Shown here: one piece after another, positions 24,061 through 36,064 of the stretch
How the letters are laid out: each line of letters opens with the position of its first letter
Position numbering within the stretch: position 1 is the stretch's first letter
Assembly: GCF_032884065.1 (NCBI RefSeq)
Contig: NC_088866.1
Span: 48,395,490 to 48,459,489, forward strand
Reading direction: 5' to 3'
DNA from: Artemia franciscana
Taxonomy: Eukaryota > Arthropoda > Branchiopoda > Anostraca > Artemiidae
DNA length: 64,000 bases
Position numbers and translations under genes: made by a program
The notes under the pieces: generated by a model
Database searches by the model: none
Seen by the model: only the letters and a program-made list of their open reading frames with translations
Told to the model about the DNA's origin: nothing

Positions 24061-24145
24061 ATTGATCAAACAATTTGTGAAAATGAACTGAAATTAACTC
24101 AACCTAACGGGAACCGAAACTCTAAAAAAGAGTAACTACAAAACA
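24060..24145 (+). repeat. Fragment of family A head
   Basis: GATCAAACAATTTGTG...GGGAACCGAAACTCTAAAAA resembles the first 80 bp of family A copies, but the rest is missing. It abuts the head of S3. Confidence 0.55.
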
Positions 24146-25975
24146 AAAACAAGAGCCCATATGGCACTTGTGACGAGGTTGGAAAAGCCATGAGCCAAGA
24201 GCTCATATGGCATGAGCTGTACCAAAATGCTAAGAATCAATAGATTGATTTAAAAGGAAAATCAGAGGCTTAATGCCGGTCGGGATTTAAAATACGAGCT
24301 CTGATACACAAGGTCCTTCTAAATATCAAAATTCATTAAAATCCGATCACCCACTCGTAAGTTAAAAATACCTCATTTCTTCTAATTTTTCCTCTCCTTT
24401 CAGCCCCCCAGATGGTCGAATAGGGGAAACAACTTTATCAAGTCAATCTCTGCAGGTCCCTGAAACGCCCAACAATTTTCATCGTCCTAGCACATCCAGA
24501 AGCACCAAACTTGCCAAAGCACTGGACACCCCCTGACTCCCCCGAAGAACGCGGATCCAGTCCGGTTACATCAGTCACGTATCTATGACATTTGCTTGTT
24601 TTTCCCACCAAGTTTCATCCCAATCTCTCCAATCTGAGCGTTTTCCGAGCTTTCCGGTTTCCCCCTCCAAATCCCCTAATGTCACCAGATCTGGTCAGTA
24701 TTTAAAATAGGAGCTGGGAGAAATGAATTCCTTCTAATATCAAATTTCATTAAGATCTGGTCACTCAGTCTTAAGTTAAAAATACCTGAATTTTTTTTAA
24801 TTTGTCCGAATTAACACCCCCCCCCCCAACTCCCCCAAAGAGAGCGAATCCCTTCCAATTATGTCAATCACGTATCTAGAACTTGTGCTTATTCTTCCCA
24901 TCAAGTTTCATCCTGATCTCTCTGCTCTAAGTGTTTTCCAAGATTTCTATTTCCCCCCTCCAACCCCCTATGTCCCCAGATCCGATTCAAATTGAAAATG
25001 GAGCATCTGAGACATAAGATCTTCCTATATATCAAGTTTAATTAAGATCCAATCACCCATTTGTAAGATAAAGATACCTCAATTTTCACATTTTCCAAGA
25101 TTTCTGGTTTTCCCTTCAAACTCCATTCAATCTCGTCCGATCCGATCTCATCGGGGTTTAAAATTAGAGCTCTGAAGCACAAGACCCTTCTAAATATCAA
25201 ATTTCATTAAGATCTGATTACCTGTTCGTAAGTTACAAATGCCTCAGTTTTTTGAAATTTTTCTGAATCTTTCCACTCTAAGCCTTTTCCAAGATTTCCG
25301 GTCCCCTCCCCAACTACCTCCAATAACAATGGATCCGGTCGGGATTTAAAATATGAGATCTGAGTAACGAGGTCCTTCGAAATATGAAATGTCATTAAGA
25401 TATGATCACTCCTTCATAAGTTAAGAATACCTCATTTTTTCTAATTTTTTTTAGAATTAACCCTCCCTCCTACTCCCCCAAAGAGGGCAGATCCGTTCCG
25501 GTTATGTCCATCACGTATCTAGGCCTTGTGCTTAGTTTTTCAACCAAGTTTGATCCTGATCCCTCCAGTCTAAGCATTTTCCAAGATTTTAGTTTTCCCC
25601 CTCCAACTCCCCCCAATGTCACTGGATCCGTTCGGGATTTAAAATAGGAGCTCTGAGACACGATATCCTTCTAAAAATCAAACTTCATTAAGATCTGATC
25701 ACCCGTTTGTAAGTTAAACATCATTTTTCTAATTTTCCCAAATTAACCGTCCCCCCACTCCCCCCCCAGATGGTCGAATTGGGGAAACAACTATTTCCAA
25801 TTTAATTTGGTCTGGTCCCTGATACGCCTGTCAAATTTAATCGTCCTAGCGTATCTGGAAGTGCCTAAACTAGCAAAACTGGGACCAGCAGACAGACAGA
25901 CAGAGAGATAGACTGACAAAACTTGCAATTGCTATATGTCATTTGGTTAATACCAAGTGTCACAAAGAGCTGTTT
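24146..25975 (+). repeat. Head-satellite-tail element S3
   Basis: The head contains CATATGGCACTTGTGACGAGG and CAAGAGCTCATATGGCATGAG, then the shared leader AGAATCAATAGATTGATTT. Tandem units are marked near 24,285, 24,700, 25,155, 25,345 and 25,635, with a short unit near 24,985. The tail has CAGACAGACAGACAGAGAGA and the hairpin ATTTGGT-TAAT-ACCAAGT near 25,950-25,967. It has the same orientation and order as S1 and S2. Confidence 0.82.
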
Positions 25976-26800
25976 TTGTTTTCGGTATTATTTTTTTAAC
26001 AGGTGACGTGTATCTCTTCCAAAATACAGCAAAACTCCAGAAAAAATCTATTAAATTACTTCCATTGATTCAACTTGAAAAAGTAACTGGATAGGGACCA
26101 ATCCAATTCGAAGATAGGTATTGCATCTTAATACCTGGGAAAATTGGGGGAAACTTAAAAAGCGGAAATTCCGGCAGTAGGGTTTGCGAGTGTGCTAATT
26201 TTCTATGATGTTCATATGATGTTCATATGTTATAATTTCATATGATGTTCTTTAGTTCTGGACTGATACACTGAGGACCCAGCTAAAATCCTGAAAATAG
26301 TCATGAACCATTTACCAAAATTTATCCAATTGATTCAGGGTTCTTATGATGCTAGCATGTCTGTCTGTAAATACCTAAGCTGATCTAAAGTATTGGTTAC
26401 CTTGTTTTGACAAAAACTTGTTTACCATCGAACTGCAATCTAAAACATTTACAACTTCACCAACTGCTTCATTTTTGCTTTTTGTAAGACACACATTCAG
26501 CTTCAAAGTGCCTTGTTCACTGTCGGTACTCCAAGGTATCTGGCTGCTAACAACACAGTCTAAGACAATATTGCCAAAAAACACCCTAATTCGTCTTTTG
26601 GATTAAAAGAGGAATAATAAATTCTAGTGCTTTCACCAAATTTCCAGTCACTTTTTTTTACTGAATCCTCAGTGCCATTATGGACATGGCCCTGTATCAG
26701 CATTCTCTAGACAGCCATCAGTTTTTCTATCAAAATTGTGTTCCTCTGAATCAATGGCTATCTGGTTCTTGCAATTTAAACCAAGGGTAAAGGTCTCCAT
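25976..26800. other. No supported gene
   Basis: Contains a small local duplication of GATGTTCATATG near 26,208-26,232. A 69-aa minus frame at 26,375-26,584 has no recognisable domain. Confidence 0.45.
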
Positions 26801-26814
26801 TACCCTAGTCTATG

Positions 26815-27110
26815 AGTCATGTGCATAAAAATGTTCTCTCCAAAATTGATCCAGGCCATTTTTAAAACTATTTAAGGTTTCAGATTTTACAACTATTTCT
26901 GGGAGTGAGTTCCAGTCGACCACTGCTTGGACACTCCAAAAATTGGCTGTTGATCTATTTACTTCAATGGGTTTTAATATTTTTTCTTGGTGTCCTCTTG
27001 TGGTATTTATTTTTAAAGGGTGAAAATACTTCTGAAAAGACAGTTTCTCCAGGTTGTGATTTACTTTATATAGCTGTATTCTGGTAGCATACTTAGTTCA
27101 ACCCTACCAC
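26815..27110 (-). pseudogene. Relic of CR1/L2-like LINE ORF2 C-terminus
   Basis: Minus-strand translation across 27,090-26,815 gives an order typical of the C-terminal end of CR1-clade reverse transcriptases: a tyrosine-rich TRIQLYKV segment, then TTRGHQEKI, then WNSLPEIVVKSETLNSFKNG with LDQFW following. The canonical family theme is RGH...(F/V)..W N.LP..VV....NSFK..LD.FW. The frame is lost upstream of about 27,070. It is not the same subfamily as the element at 30-33 kb. It is a 5'-truncated, dead copy. Confidence 0.7.
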
Positions 27111-27139
27111 CCAGTTCAGTAGCTGAGTGCTCATTGTCT

Positions 27140-29500
27140 AAGCTTGACTTACTTCCTCATTCAGAAAATGAATCAATTGAAAAGGCCAGACAATCATGTT
27201 CACAGAACAGTCAATAAGTCTATAAGAAACCAAAAACCAACCAATGTGAGCCCAGTAGTTATCTCTAACCCTCCAGCACCCTATACACCAGCCTATCCCC
27301 AGAAACTACCCAGAACTAATGGCACCAATTGAGCAGTGACCATAGAGTAAGACCAATTAGTGTTAGTTATAAGTATGATAAAAGCTCTTCCGCAGAAGCC
27401 TCAGAACAAAAAAACATCATCATCAAGCTCTGTATTAGAAGATATCAAACATAGCAGTATTAACAATTCCAAAGCTTCAGTGATATTGACACACGTGCCA
27501 AAACAAGAACAAGTCTTCAGATTCTTTTAGACAAGCAGTTTAAGTTTTTAGTTCTTGACAAAGGGACTGAGCTTTGGACCAAGTGTTTAACTTGGACCAA
27601 CACTAATCCAACCCCTTACAATTTTTCAGTTGGAACTACCTTTACTGACTCAAATCAACCTCGAGAGTTCCAAAATCTATAGATGAAAATAGTCCTTCAT
27701 CTAGAATTGTCTGCTCATAAGCAAAGTTTGCTATATGATGCTACTAGAAAGTCCAAAGCAGATCAACTAATGGGTAGAAACCAGAGAATAGGGTTGATCT
27801 GTGGTCTGAATACTTATTGACAGCTTATAGTGGGTCATGGTTCCCATTTCCAATACAAAGGCAATATAATTCTTTGATAGCTTGAAAGACCTTCCTATAG
27901 GTAAACTGAAACAAAGTTGCATGTTTGTTGCAAGTCTTACCCCAATTTTTGCCAAAGTTATTGACTCCCAACTGCAATGATGTCTTAGTACAAACCTACC
28001 TGCTATTAAATGGCCACCACCATTTACTATAATTGCTGACAAGATGGTGCCTAATGGGCAAACGCTCCAGATTGTTGGTATTAATTCTTTTCTTTCTGGA
28101 TGTCATGATTCTTTTGTTGTGGACTTACCACTTGTTAGTGGGCATACAGGATTAGACATTGCACATGCTCTGCTTGAAGTTTTGAAGCATCACTCTCTGG
28201 ACAGTAGAAGATATCAAGCAGCAGCTTGTAGGCAGTGCAAAGGATGGATAATATTTTGTGCTTCTTGTGCTTACTCATCTTTTGACACTTATTGGTCTCT
28301 GTGAATCTCCTTGGTATAAATTTAACTGGTATCATGCATATCATGTTAGAATGGCCAAAGAAGATGCCCAGAACACATCACAGAGGGTCTCAGGTTTTTC
28401 CAACCTCATATCCACCAGTAACAAAAAGATGGGTTATGGAAAAAGTTTTGAAGCAATGATAACCTTCAAAAAGTTTTCAAAGCTTTCAAGGACAACAACA
28501 ACAACACCCTGATGTTTTCCTTACTCAGCAACAATTAAGACGATTATTTGAATCATGCAATTTTGTCCTTGTTTTAGAAGAGATTACTGATTTTTACAAA
28601 ACTATATCTAGCCTTTTCCTTTCACTCCAAAAGGTGGAGTGAAACCATAGAAAATTATATCTCTTACCATAGAAAATTATGAATTTACTGAATAAACACA
28701 TTGATAACCTTGCCAAAACAACTGTCAGCAGATGATCCAGTTGATTCTCAGCTACTTCCTTGCTTCTTGAAAGCAGTATGTTCCTTATAAACAGATTTTT
28801 ATACCATGAAGTTCCCATAGTTTTATGCCAGAAACCCCAGATGTTGCAAGGGACATGTTTGGTGATTGATAATGATGTGGTTTCTGAGTTGGGAGATTCT
28901 GCAGGAATAGCTAGTGAGGCAGTTGCTGCAACTTCCTCAAAACTTTGCAGCTTCTTAGACAAAGTATTAAATAATCTTAATTCACACTTTTTTGTTGCTA
29001 CAAATAGGTAAAACCCAGCTGACGAATGGACTACCATTATGGAAAATATATTCAAAATTTGCTACAAAGTGCGGTTCTCAACCAGTAAAAAACATGTTTC
29101 AATTGTGTTTCTAGTGTAAATGCAGATCCTAAGCATTCCTCTCTTATCGTACTACAAAAGTTTAACTTATTTTTGAGCAGCCAGCACTATATGACAGCAT
29201 TCCTGAATTTCTTAACATCTTAATGTGCTGTGTATGCAAGATATCATGCAAATCTGTTGTCAAGAGCATTGGCAGTATTGTGGACAGATATACTTGTGGC
29301 CATAGTACTAGTTCTGCCACTCTTTGCAGTGAGTTAGTTATCCAGTGGAAGACCCCCCTATTAATGGAACATGTAAGCCATTCATTGAAATAGGCCTGGA
29401 AATTCACTGTGCAAAAGAAAAAATTTCATTGCATTAATGAAGTGCTAGACCAGATTGGCTCTGAAAAGCCCTATGTTCTACTTGCTTTGTGAATACTATT
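27140..29500 (+). pseudogene. Possible hAT-like (DUF4371-type) transposase relic
   Basis: Plus-strand frames carry a scattered but ordered signal. At about 28,020-28,230 there is ADKMVPNGQTLQIVGI, a VVDLPLVSGHTG segment and AHALLEVLKHH. These resemble the start of the hAT-like catalytic domain (a 'DK/DE.....Q..I' strand, then a helix before a second acidic residue). Further on, 28,560-28,640 has a KRWSE-like tryptophan motif. Many frameshifts and stops interrupt it, and I found no terminal repeats. An eroded host gene or another transposase family remains possible. The assignment rests on remembered family patterns only. Confidence 0.35.
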
Positions 29501-30087
29501 ATGTCCTATATTCTCAGTAAAACTATTATGCAATCCTAATACTTCAAGACAAAGATATTGGTAATCTTAAAGATTGGTATTGCATTCCATTACTACAGAG
29601 CACACACTTAGAGAAGTAATGCATTATCCCACTTTGTGAGTGAGCTCTTACACTGCTGCTTTTTAATACTTGTTCAAAGTAAAAGCTTGTTGATTTTCAA
29701 TGTTGCTATGTGAAAATTTACTTTGAAGTTGTTGTTATCATTTGTCCTTGTAGAAAAGTTTTTACTTTTTCTGCTCCTCTTCAACTGAAAGTGAAGATAT
29801 TTGCCCAAATAACAAAATATTTTCAGAACTGTTTATTCATCAGTTGAAATAATCTTAAAAGGCCTGGTAGCCATCAAGGTGTGCATACAGTTAAAGCAAG
29901 TAAGGGAAATCTGGAATCTGGAAAATTAGTAGCCTAAAATAGCCACATTACAGTGTGGCAGCAATTCTCTGTTTATTTGGGATATTATATTAAGGCAAAA
30001 CTAACCTTAAATTACCTTAAATCGCATTTGCCAGCGAGATAAGATGGTAGATCCTCCTGTAGTTCTTGCTGGTGGTGAGTGATGTAA

Positions 30088-31022
30088 TTATGTTGGCTTA
30101 GCTTCCCAGTCCAGCCTCCACTCAGCCCTCTCCCAGTCCCTGTCGACTCCAGCCTTGAAGGAGTGGGGAGTCTCAGCTTGGATAGTAGACTCGGATAGGC
30201 TATTCCAGAGGGGGACCACCCGAATCGAAAAGAAACCACGTCGTTCCCTTCTCCGACATCCAGGCAGGTGAAGCTTAAGACTGTGACCTCTTGAATTGTT
30301 AGCCAGGGAGGGGGTGAAGATCTGGTTCAGGTGACTGGATTTGAAAACTTTGCGTGTCATGATCACATCTCCTCTATATCTTCGATAGGTGAGGGTTGTA
30401 AGTCTCAGAGATCCTAGGCGATCCTGGTAAGGGAGATTATTTAAGCCACAGACCAGTTTGGCTGCTCTCTGTTGGACACTTTCAAGGGCTCTTGTGTCCA
30501 TTTTATTTTGGGGAAAGGCCAAAGTCAAGCCAAACTCAAGGTGGGGACAGACAAGGGATTTATAAAGTTTTATAACCTCACATGACTTTCTGGTTACAAA
30601 AGAGTGCTTAATGAGTCCGAGAGCTTGATTAGCTTTTGCAGCCTGAGTGTGGCTGTGGAATTTTAAGTCTTTGTCCACAATGACGCCTAAGTCTCTCTCC
30701 TCGGCAACTGCTTCCAACTGATCACACCCTATATGGTAGGGATGGTGGGGGCTATTGTGCCCTAAGTGCAGTACCTTGCATTTCGTTGCATTGAATTGTA
30801 GGGCCCAAGTTGATGAGGATAGCCTGTCGAGGTCCAGCTGAATGCAGGCTCTTTCTTCTTCAGTTTCAGCAGGCCCAATGAGCTTACAGTTGTCAGCATA
30901 TAATGTTAAAAGGTTGCATAGATAAGTTGTACAATTGTTAATATATATGCTGAACAACATTGGCCCAAGGATGGTTCCCTGTGGGACGCCGCTTATAACT
31001 GGGAAGTGGAGGAGAAAACTGG
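30088..31022 (-). pseudogene. CR1-like reverse transcriptase, C-terminal half
   Basis: Reading in from about 31,022 gives SGVPQGTILGPMLFSIYINN (RT motif 4 region), then LYADNCKLIG at the catalytic YADD position, AVAEERDLGVIVDKDLKFH, a HLEFG..LAFPQ thumb-like part, then YRRYRGDVIMTRKV, RGHSLKLHLPGCRR and VVPLWNSLSESTIQAETPHSF. This sequence order is that of CR1/Jockey-group RTs. The YADD second aspartate is replaced by asparagine, which would abolish polymerase activity. The frame is lost upstream near 31,010, where an FSSTSQL stop replaces the expected continuation. Confidence 0.88.
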
Positions 31023-31529
31023 ATCGCCATTATCAGTGTAGATCATGACACATTGAGATCTACCAGTTAGGAATGCTCCAATCCAATCAATCACATCCTC
31101 ACGCACCTGGTAAGCTTTAAGCTTCAGCAACAGGTATGAGTGTTCAACTTTGTCAAAGGCTTTGGCTTGGTTGAGTAAGATAATGTCAACCAGTTTACCC
31201 ATATCCAAAATTTTAGTTGCATGATCATATGAATGAATAAAGTTGGTGTTGATTGACCTGCCCCTGCAAAATCCATGTTGTCTATCACTAATAAGTGTAT
31301 TTTCTTCAAAATAGTTTATTAGAGCATGGTTAATGATACCTTCCATGATCTTGCAAATGGCTGAGGTTAGGCTTATTGGTTGGTAATTTCCTGGGTTATC
31401 CTTGTCACCTTTCTTAAAAATTGGTATAATATTTGCTGTTCTCCAATCATTTGGTACTGACTTTTTGGCCAGGGACATGTTGAATATTCTGGCAAGGGGG
31501 AGGGAAATTTGAGCAGCAGATTCTATCAA
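30993..31529 (-). pseudogene. CR1-like reverse transcriptase, N-terminal half
   Basis: The 178-aa frame carries DWRTANIIPIFKKGDKDNPG and NYQPISLTSAICKIMEGII (RT motifs 1-2), then DRQHGFCRGRSINTN, then LLNQAKAFDKVEHSYLL. The last corresponds to the usual LDF.KAFD.V.H catalytic motif, but the first aspartate is asparagine here. It is separated from the linker frame upstream (ends near 31,526) and the C-terminal half downstream by frameshifts. Confidence 0.88.
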
Positions 31530-32167
31530 AAGCCGAGGGTGGAGTTATCAGGTCCAGCAGCTTTGTTGGAGTTTAAACTTCTTAGTATTTTAAATACATC
31601 TTCTTGAGTAATGATTACAAGGGACATTGGGTTGTGTACTGTTACAGGAGGTATGGTTGGGAGTGTAATGTCAGGTGGCTTAGAGGTGAAGTTTGTGCAA
31701 AAGCTGGCATTCATGCAATCAGCAATTTCTTTCAAGTCAGTAGTACTGGAGCCATCTGATTTTTTAAGCCTGTTGGTGCGTTGACAGGAAGGGTTGTTGG
31801 CTGTAACATAACGCCAGAATTTTTTGGGGTTTTTCTTTGACTCATTTGCAATAGATTCTTCATGGTCTTGGGTAACTTTTCTGGTCATGCTTCTCAGCTT
31901 GTTTTGGAGCATGGTGTATTTGTTGTGATGGTTGTCACACTTGCGTTTTAGGTATTTATTCCATGCTCTATTTTTCTTTCTGATAATTTTCTTAATATTC
32001 CTGGGAAGGTATGGAAGAGTCTTTGGTTTATCTGACCAATAAGCCTTTGTATGCTTCCTACATGCACCTAGTAAAGTAGACTTAAAACGATTCCAACTAG
32101 ATTCAATGTCTGTCTCATCTGATAATCCCTCATCCCAATTTATATTAGCTAGTTCTTCACAGATCAA
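31526..32167 (-). pseudogene. CR1-like ORF2 linker between endonuclease and RT
   Basis: 213 aa rich in Lys/Arg (KIIRKKNRAWNKYLKRKC), with the conserved NPKKFWRYV and DGSSTTDLKEIADCMNASF segments and the phrase VFKILRSLNSNKAAGPDN that precedes the RT palm in CR1/Jockey elements. The expected continuation after AAGPD is shifted out of frame at the junction with the next piece. Confidence 0.85.
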
Positions 32168-32870
32168 AGCGTAATTGGTTCATATTAAAGTCATTCATTA
32201 TGCATATGTGGTCACTTGCACCAATAGCTGGAAGGTAACAAGTGGAAGTAATCCTCTCAGGGTCATTTGTAATAAGGAGGTCTAGTAATGATGGTTGTTG
32301 TGAATGTCTAAATCTAGTGGGTTGCATTATTATCTGAGTTAGGAAGTTGTCAGCAAGGGTTTGGGTGGTTGTGTAGGAGGGGTTATTAGGGGGTGAGTAC
32401 CCAATACCTTCAAACCAACAAACTTCTGGCATATTAAAATCACCATAAAGCACAAGTGATGAATTTAGATTACATAAGATCTGTATTAGGTTAGAAACTG
32501 CTTGGTGAGATACTAGTTGGTTTGGAGCTGATGGGCTATGGTAAAGCACACCAATATTCACAGTTTCAAATCCAATTAGAAATCTAACTAATACATGTTC
32601 CACCCAAGCATTAGTAGGTTGAGAAATAGAAAAATCAATTTTATCTACCTTAATTCCAAGCCTAGTGTAGATAGCCACTCCTCTTCAACACAGGTTACTA
32701 TCTAGGTTGCTCAGGAGTAAGTATCCAGGGATTTGAATATGTGCGTCTTCCAATTTGGTCAACAAGTTCTTAGGACACACCTCACAAACACAGAAAACAT
32801 CAAACATCAAAGCTTCATATTGCACATGGCTGCCAGGTTGCCAATCAATATTGTTATCACAGAAAATCAA
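32157..32870 (-). pseudogene. CR1-like AP endonuclease domain, two broken frames
   Basis: The upstream piece (32,870-32,685) has FDVFCVCEVCPKNLL, where the catalytic Glu of the .I.ITE motif is represented in CE, and ends IPGYLLLSNLDSNLC before a stop. The downstream piece (32,678-32,157) has VAIYTR-like MAIYTRLGIK, LYGDFNMPEVCW (the GDFN motif), LLDLLITNDPE and IGASDH, the final Ser-Asp-His of this endonuclease family. The two pieces are offset by a frameshift/stop near 32,680. Confidence 0.85.
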
Positions 32871-33049
32871 ATGATGCTTTCTATAGTTGTAGCATAGTGA
32901 TCAATGAGTATCAAGCATTCAGTTGGGCATGCATTATTTTTATAATACCAACAGCATTGGAGTGTACATCTCCATCCATAAAGTAACAGCAATAAGCTAT
33001 ATACAGTATACTTCAGACTTTGAGTAATATACTCCACTAGCAGTATTAG

Positions 33050-33630
33050 AGTAAATATTACCTTAAATTGCATATTCAGCAAGATAAAGTGGTGATGAGC
33101 CTCCTGTGGAACATCTTGCTGGTGGTGTGACATGACTGTGGTCTGGCATCCCAGGTTAGTCTACACTCTGCATCAACCCAGTCCCTGATCAACTCCTTTC
33201 TTGAATGCAGTTGTGGTTTCAGACTGGATGGTGGCATTGGAGGCTGTTCTAGTAAGGGACAGCAAATACAGAGAAAAATTGATGGTGCTCATGTCAATGG
33301 CAATGGGGGACTTGCAGCTTCTTTGTGTGACCTCTTGTTGTACTTGCAAGGGATGGTGGGAATACTTGACTTAAGAGGTAATTTTCTATTAGTTTGTAAG
33401 TGGCAATTGCCATCTCCTCTCTTCCTTCTAGAGACTAGGGTGGGGAGTTTGATGGATACAAGGCATCTCTCATATGGCTTGTCTTGTAAGCTGGTATGAG
33501 CTTCATTGCTTGCCTTTGGACACTCTCAAGTGCTTTAATGTCCATTTTGTAATGGGGAGATGTTAGGGTCCAAATTCTAGGTGTGGACATACAACAGCTT
33601 TGTACAGTTTTGTAACCACACAGAGCTTCT
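33050..33630 (-). mobile_element. Second, 5'-truncated copy of the CR1-like element
   Basis: ATTACCTTAAATTGCATATTCAGCAAG at 33,058-33,084 corresponds to the 3' end seen at 30,012-30,040. TTTGGACACTCTCAAGTGCTTTAATGTCC at about 33,513-33,545 matches 30,470-30,505 of the first copy. Similarity stops near 33,630. It is more diverged and shorter (about 580 bp), typical of a 5'-truncated LINE insertion. No intact frame. Confidence 0.75.
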
Positions 33631-33789
33631 ATGTGTGATATAATACTTTTGATAAAATAGTATATGTAAAACTATGGAGTATGATATTTATGGCTTGACA
33701 CTGAATTAGATTACACTTTTAATTGTGATTAAAAACTATTGATATTTTTAACTGCAAGCTATAATAAGTTTCACTTGTTACTTTTCTGC

Positions 33790-33960
33790 AAATTTCATTT
33801 ATAAAAATACTTTTTTGCTCCAAGCAAAGCTGTCAAAACACAAGCTGTGCTGCTAAAGTGTTGGCAGCTTTTGAAATTTAGCTACTGATAGTTTTAGAAC
33901 TTTTTGCAAACCTAACTGGAGATGAACTTTACCACCACCACTACCCCTAATAATGTGCAA
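33790..33960. repeat. Unoccupied relative of the Ty3 insertion site
   Basis: GCTGTCAAAACACAAGCTGT, then AAAGTGTTGGCAGCTTTTG, parallels 18,091-18,122 joined to 22,491-22,511 once the Ty3 element is removed, with a single GTGTT. Similarity continues on both sides (for example TAATGTGCAAATATATA further on). It marks an older dispersed repeat present in at least two places. Confidence 0.85.
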
Positions 33961-33974
33961 ATATATACCCTAGG

Positions 33975-34545
33975 GTACATATTTGTATACCAAAAACAAA
34001 CTCTAGGAAGGTCTTGCCAAGCAACTATGTTAACCCCTTTTCTGATTTCTAAGAAAATAATACTATGTTTTCTCAGTGCTGTTTTCTTGGTTGTTTTCAA
34101 AAAAATAATACTACATATTCTCAGTGCCAAAATTATTCATAGTTAGGTTAGGTCAAAAGGTGCTTAAATTTGAATTTGCAATAGAAGCAATTATTATGTT
34201 TGTATAGAGCATAAAAAGGTGTTAAGTGGTATGTTCACTTTATTGGTAAGTCAAAAATATGAAATGTGATATGTTTACACCCAACCTAACCATAAATTAT
34301 TTTTTAACTGAGAAAATGTAGCATTATTTTGACATAAACAACCAAGAAAACAGCATTTGAGAAAAAGTAGAATTATTTTCTCAAAAATGACCAATAACTC
34401 ATACTTTAATTGAAAATTTGTCATTTCCAAGAGCTCAAAAAGTATTTAAATTTGAATTCACAATAGAAGCAATTATTATATTTGTAAAGACCATAAGAGA
34501 AGGCATTGAGTGGTATGTTCACTTTATTGGTAAGTCAATAATATG
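33975..34545. repeat. Palindromic repeat family N
   Basis: Contains inverted segments: CAGTGCTGTTTTCTTGGTTG near 34,074 versus CAACCAAGAAAACAGCATTT near 34,338, and TTAGGTTAGG versus CCAACCTAACC. It also has repeated GGTATGTTCACTTTATTGG near 34,229 and 34,513. Related pieces occur at 17,762-17,820, 23,130, 35,240-35,310, 37,080-37,140 and 44,900-45,420. No coding content. Probably a MITE-like family, with boundaries not defined. Confidence 0.6.
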
Positions 34546-34594
34546 AACTGTGAAATGTTTACTGGTAATCAAAGGTCATACCCTCCAAGGGAGG

Positions 34595-35156
<562 letters not shown>

Positions 35157-35351
35157 AACTTTACCCTTACCCCCCTAATGTGAAAATATATAGCATACCC
35201 TGAGCTGATATATATAGAGATGGGGGTAAAATTCATCTGTGGTAAGTGATTATTATATTTGGAAAGATCATGAAAAAGGCATTAAGTAGCCTAGTAGCCT
35301 CTGTTCACTTTATTTGTAAGTAAATAATATGAACAGCAAAATATTTACCCT

Positions 35352-36064
35352 TTAGTCTTTAGATCCCTACTGAAAGTTATATTTTACAAACATACCTATT
35401 TTCCAAGATAGTGAAAATTAACTTTGGTAAAATTCTAGTTAATTGACTTCATGCTATCTTGGAAAGGGTTTAGGTTAGGAAAATGAAACTTTCAGGGATG
35501 GGTCTGCAGGCTAAAGTATGTCCTGGGAAGGTATTTTAAAGTACCCAATTCTACTCCTTCTCCCTCTAGAGGGTCCTGAAATTTGCCTACATGACAGGTA
35601 TATACCTATTGAAATTTTGACAGAACAACATTTTACCTTAATTTTCAGTTACTAGTTGCTTTTTCTCTGCCTTTAGTTATGAAAGTGCACTTCCTGTTAT
35701 TTGAGTAGAATTTTGAGCCATATCAATGTTGTTGTTTTTTTTAATTTAGGATGTATTTGCATATCTTTAAAACCTTATAAAATGGAATTGAGCAAAGTTA
35801 TGAAGCTGAAAACAATTTTGTTGTACTTCAGTTAAGCAGAAGTTCAATTTTGCAAGGTTTCACTTTTATAACACACATATTTTTAAAGGTCATAAGAGGT
35901 CAAGGCTCCAGAGGGAGAAGGAGCAGAGGTAGTTGCTTTAGAATACCTTCCCAGAACATGCTTTAATCTGTAGATTCATCCCTGAAAGTTTCATTTTCCT
36001 AACCTAAACCCTTTCTGAGATAGCAAGAAGTCAATTAACTAGAATTTCACCTTAACTTTTTACC
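35352..36064 (+). repeat. Right-arm fragment of family M split by a complete copy
   Basis: TTTAGTCTTTAGATCCCTACTG to GATAGTGAAAATTAACTTT (35,352-35,425) resembles the right end of family M. Its last bases resume after the inserted copy as TTAACTTTTTACC (36,052-36,064). The fragment therefore appears to be the host into which the full-length copy inserted. Confidence 0.6.
35426..36051 (+). mobile_element. MITE family M, complete copy with 8-bp TSD
   Basis: The 626-bp element begins GGTAAAATTCTAGTTAATTG and ends AGAATTTCACC. Its ends are inverted repeats of about 160 bp, flanked by TTAACTTT at 35,418-35,425 and 36,052-36,059. It has no ORF. Eight-base duplications occur in hAT, P and Merlin-type transposons. 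The GG...CC termini do not settle which, so the driving transposase is unknown. Confidence 0.9.

Larger units (their letters stand above)
30005..33045 (-). mobile_element. CR1-like non-LTR retrotransposon, degenerate
   Basis: The parts run in the usual order on the minus strand: apurinic-type endonuclease (about 32,870-32,157), a basic linker (32,167-31,526), reverse transcriptase (31,529-30,400), a CR1-type C-terminal region ending near 30,088, and a 3' end with repeated TTTAAGGT(A/T)A units at 30,003-30,026. The 5' end is not visible and the ORF is broken at several points. The element lies directly beside a second, shorter copy at 33,050-33,630. Confidence 0.88.

Noticed and set aside
28594-29055. 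153-aa minus-strand frame
   Set aside because: No recognisable motif, and it runs antisense to plus-strand segments that look more protein-like (hAT-like relic).
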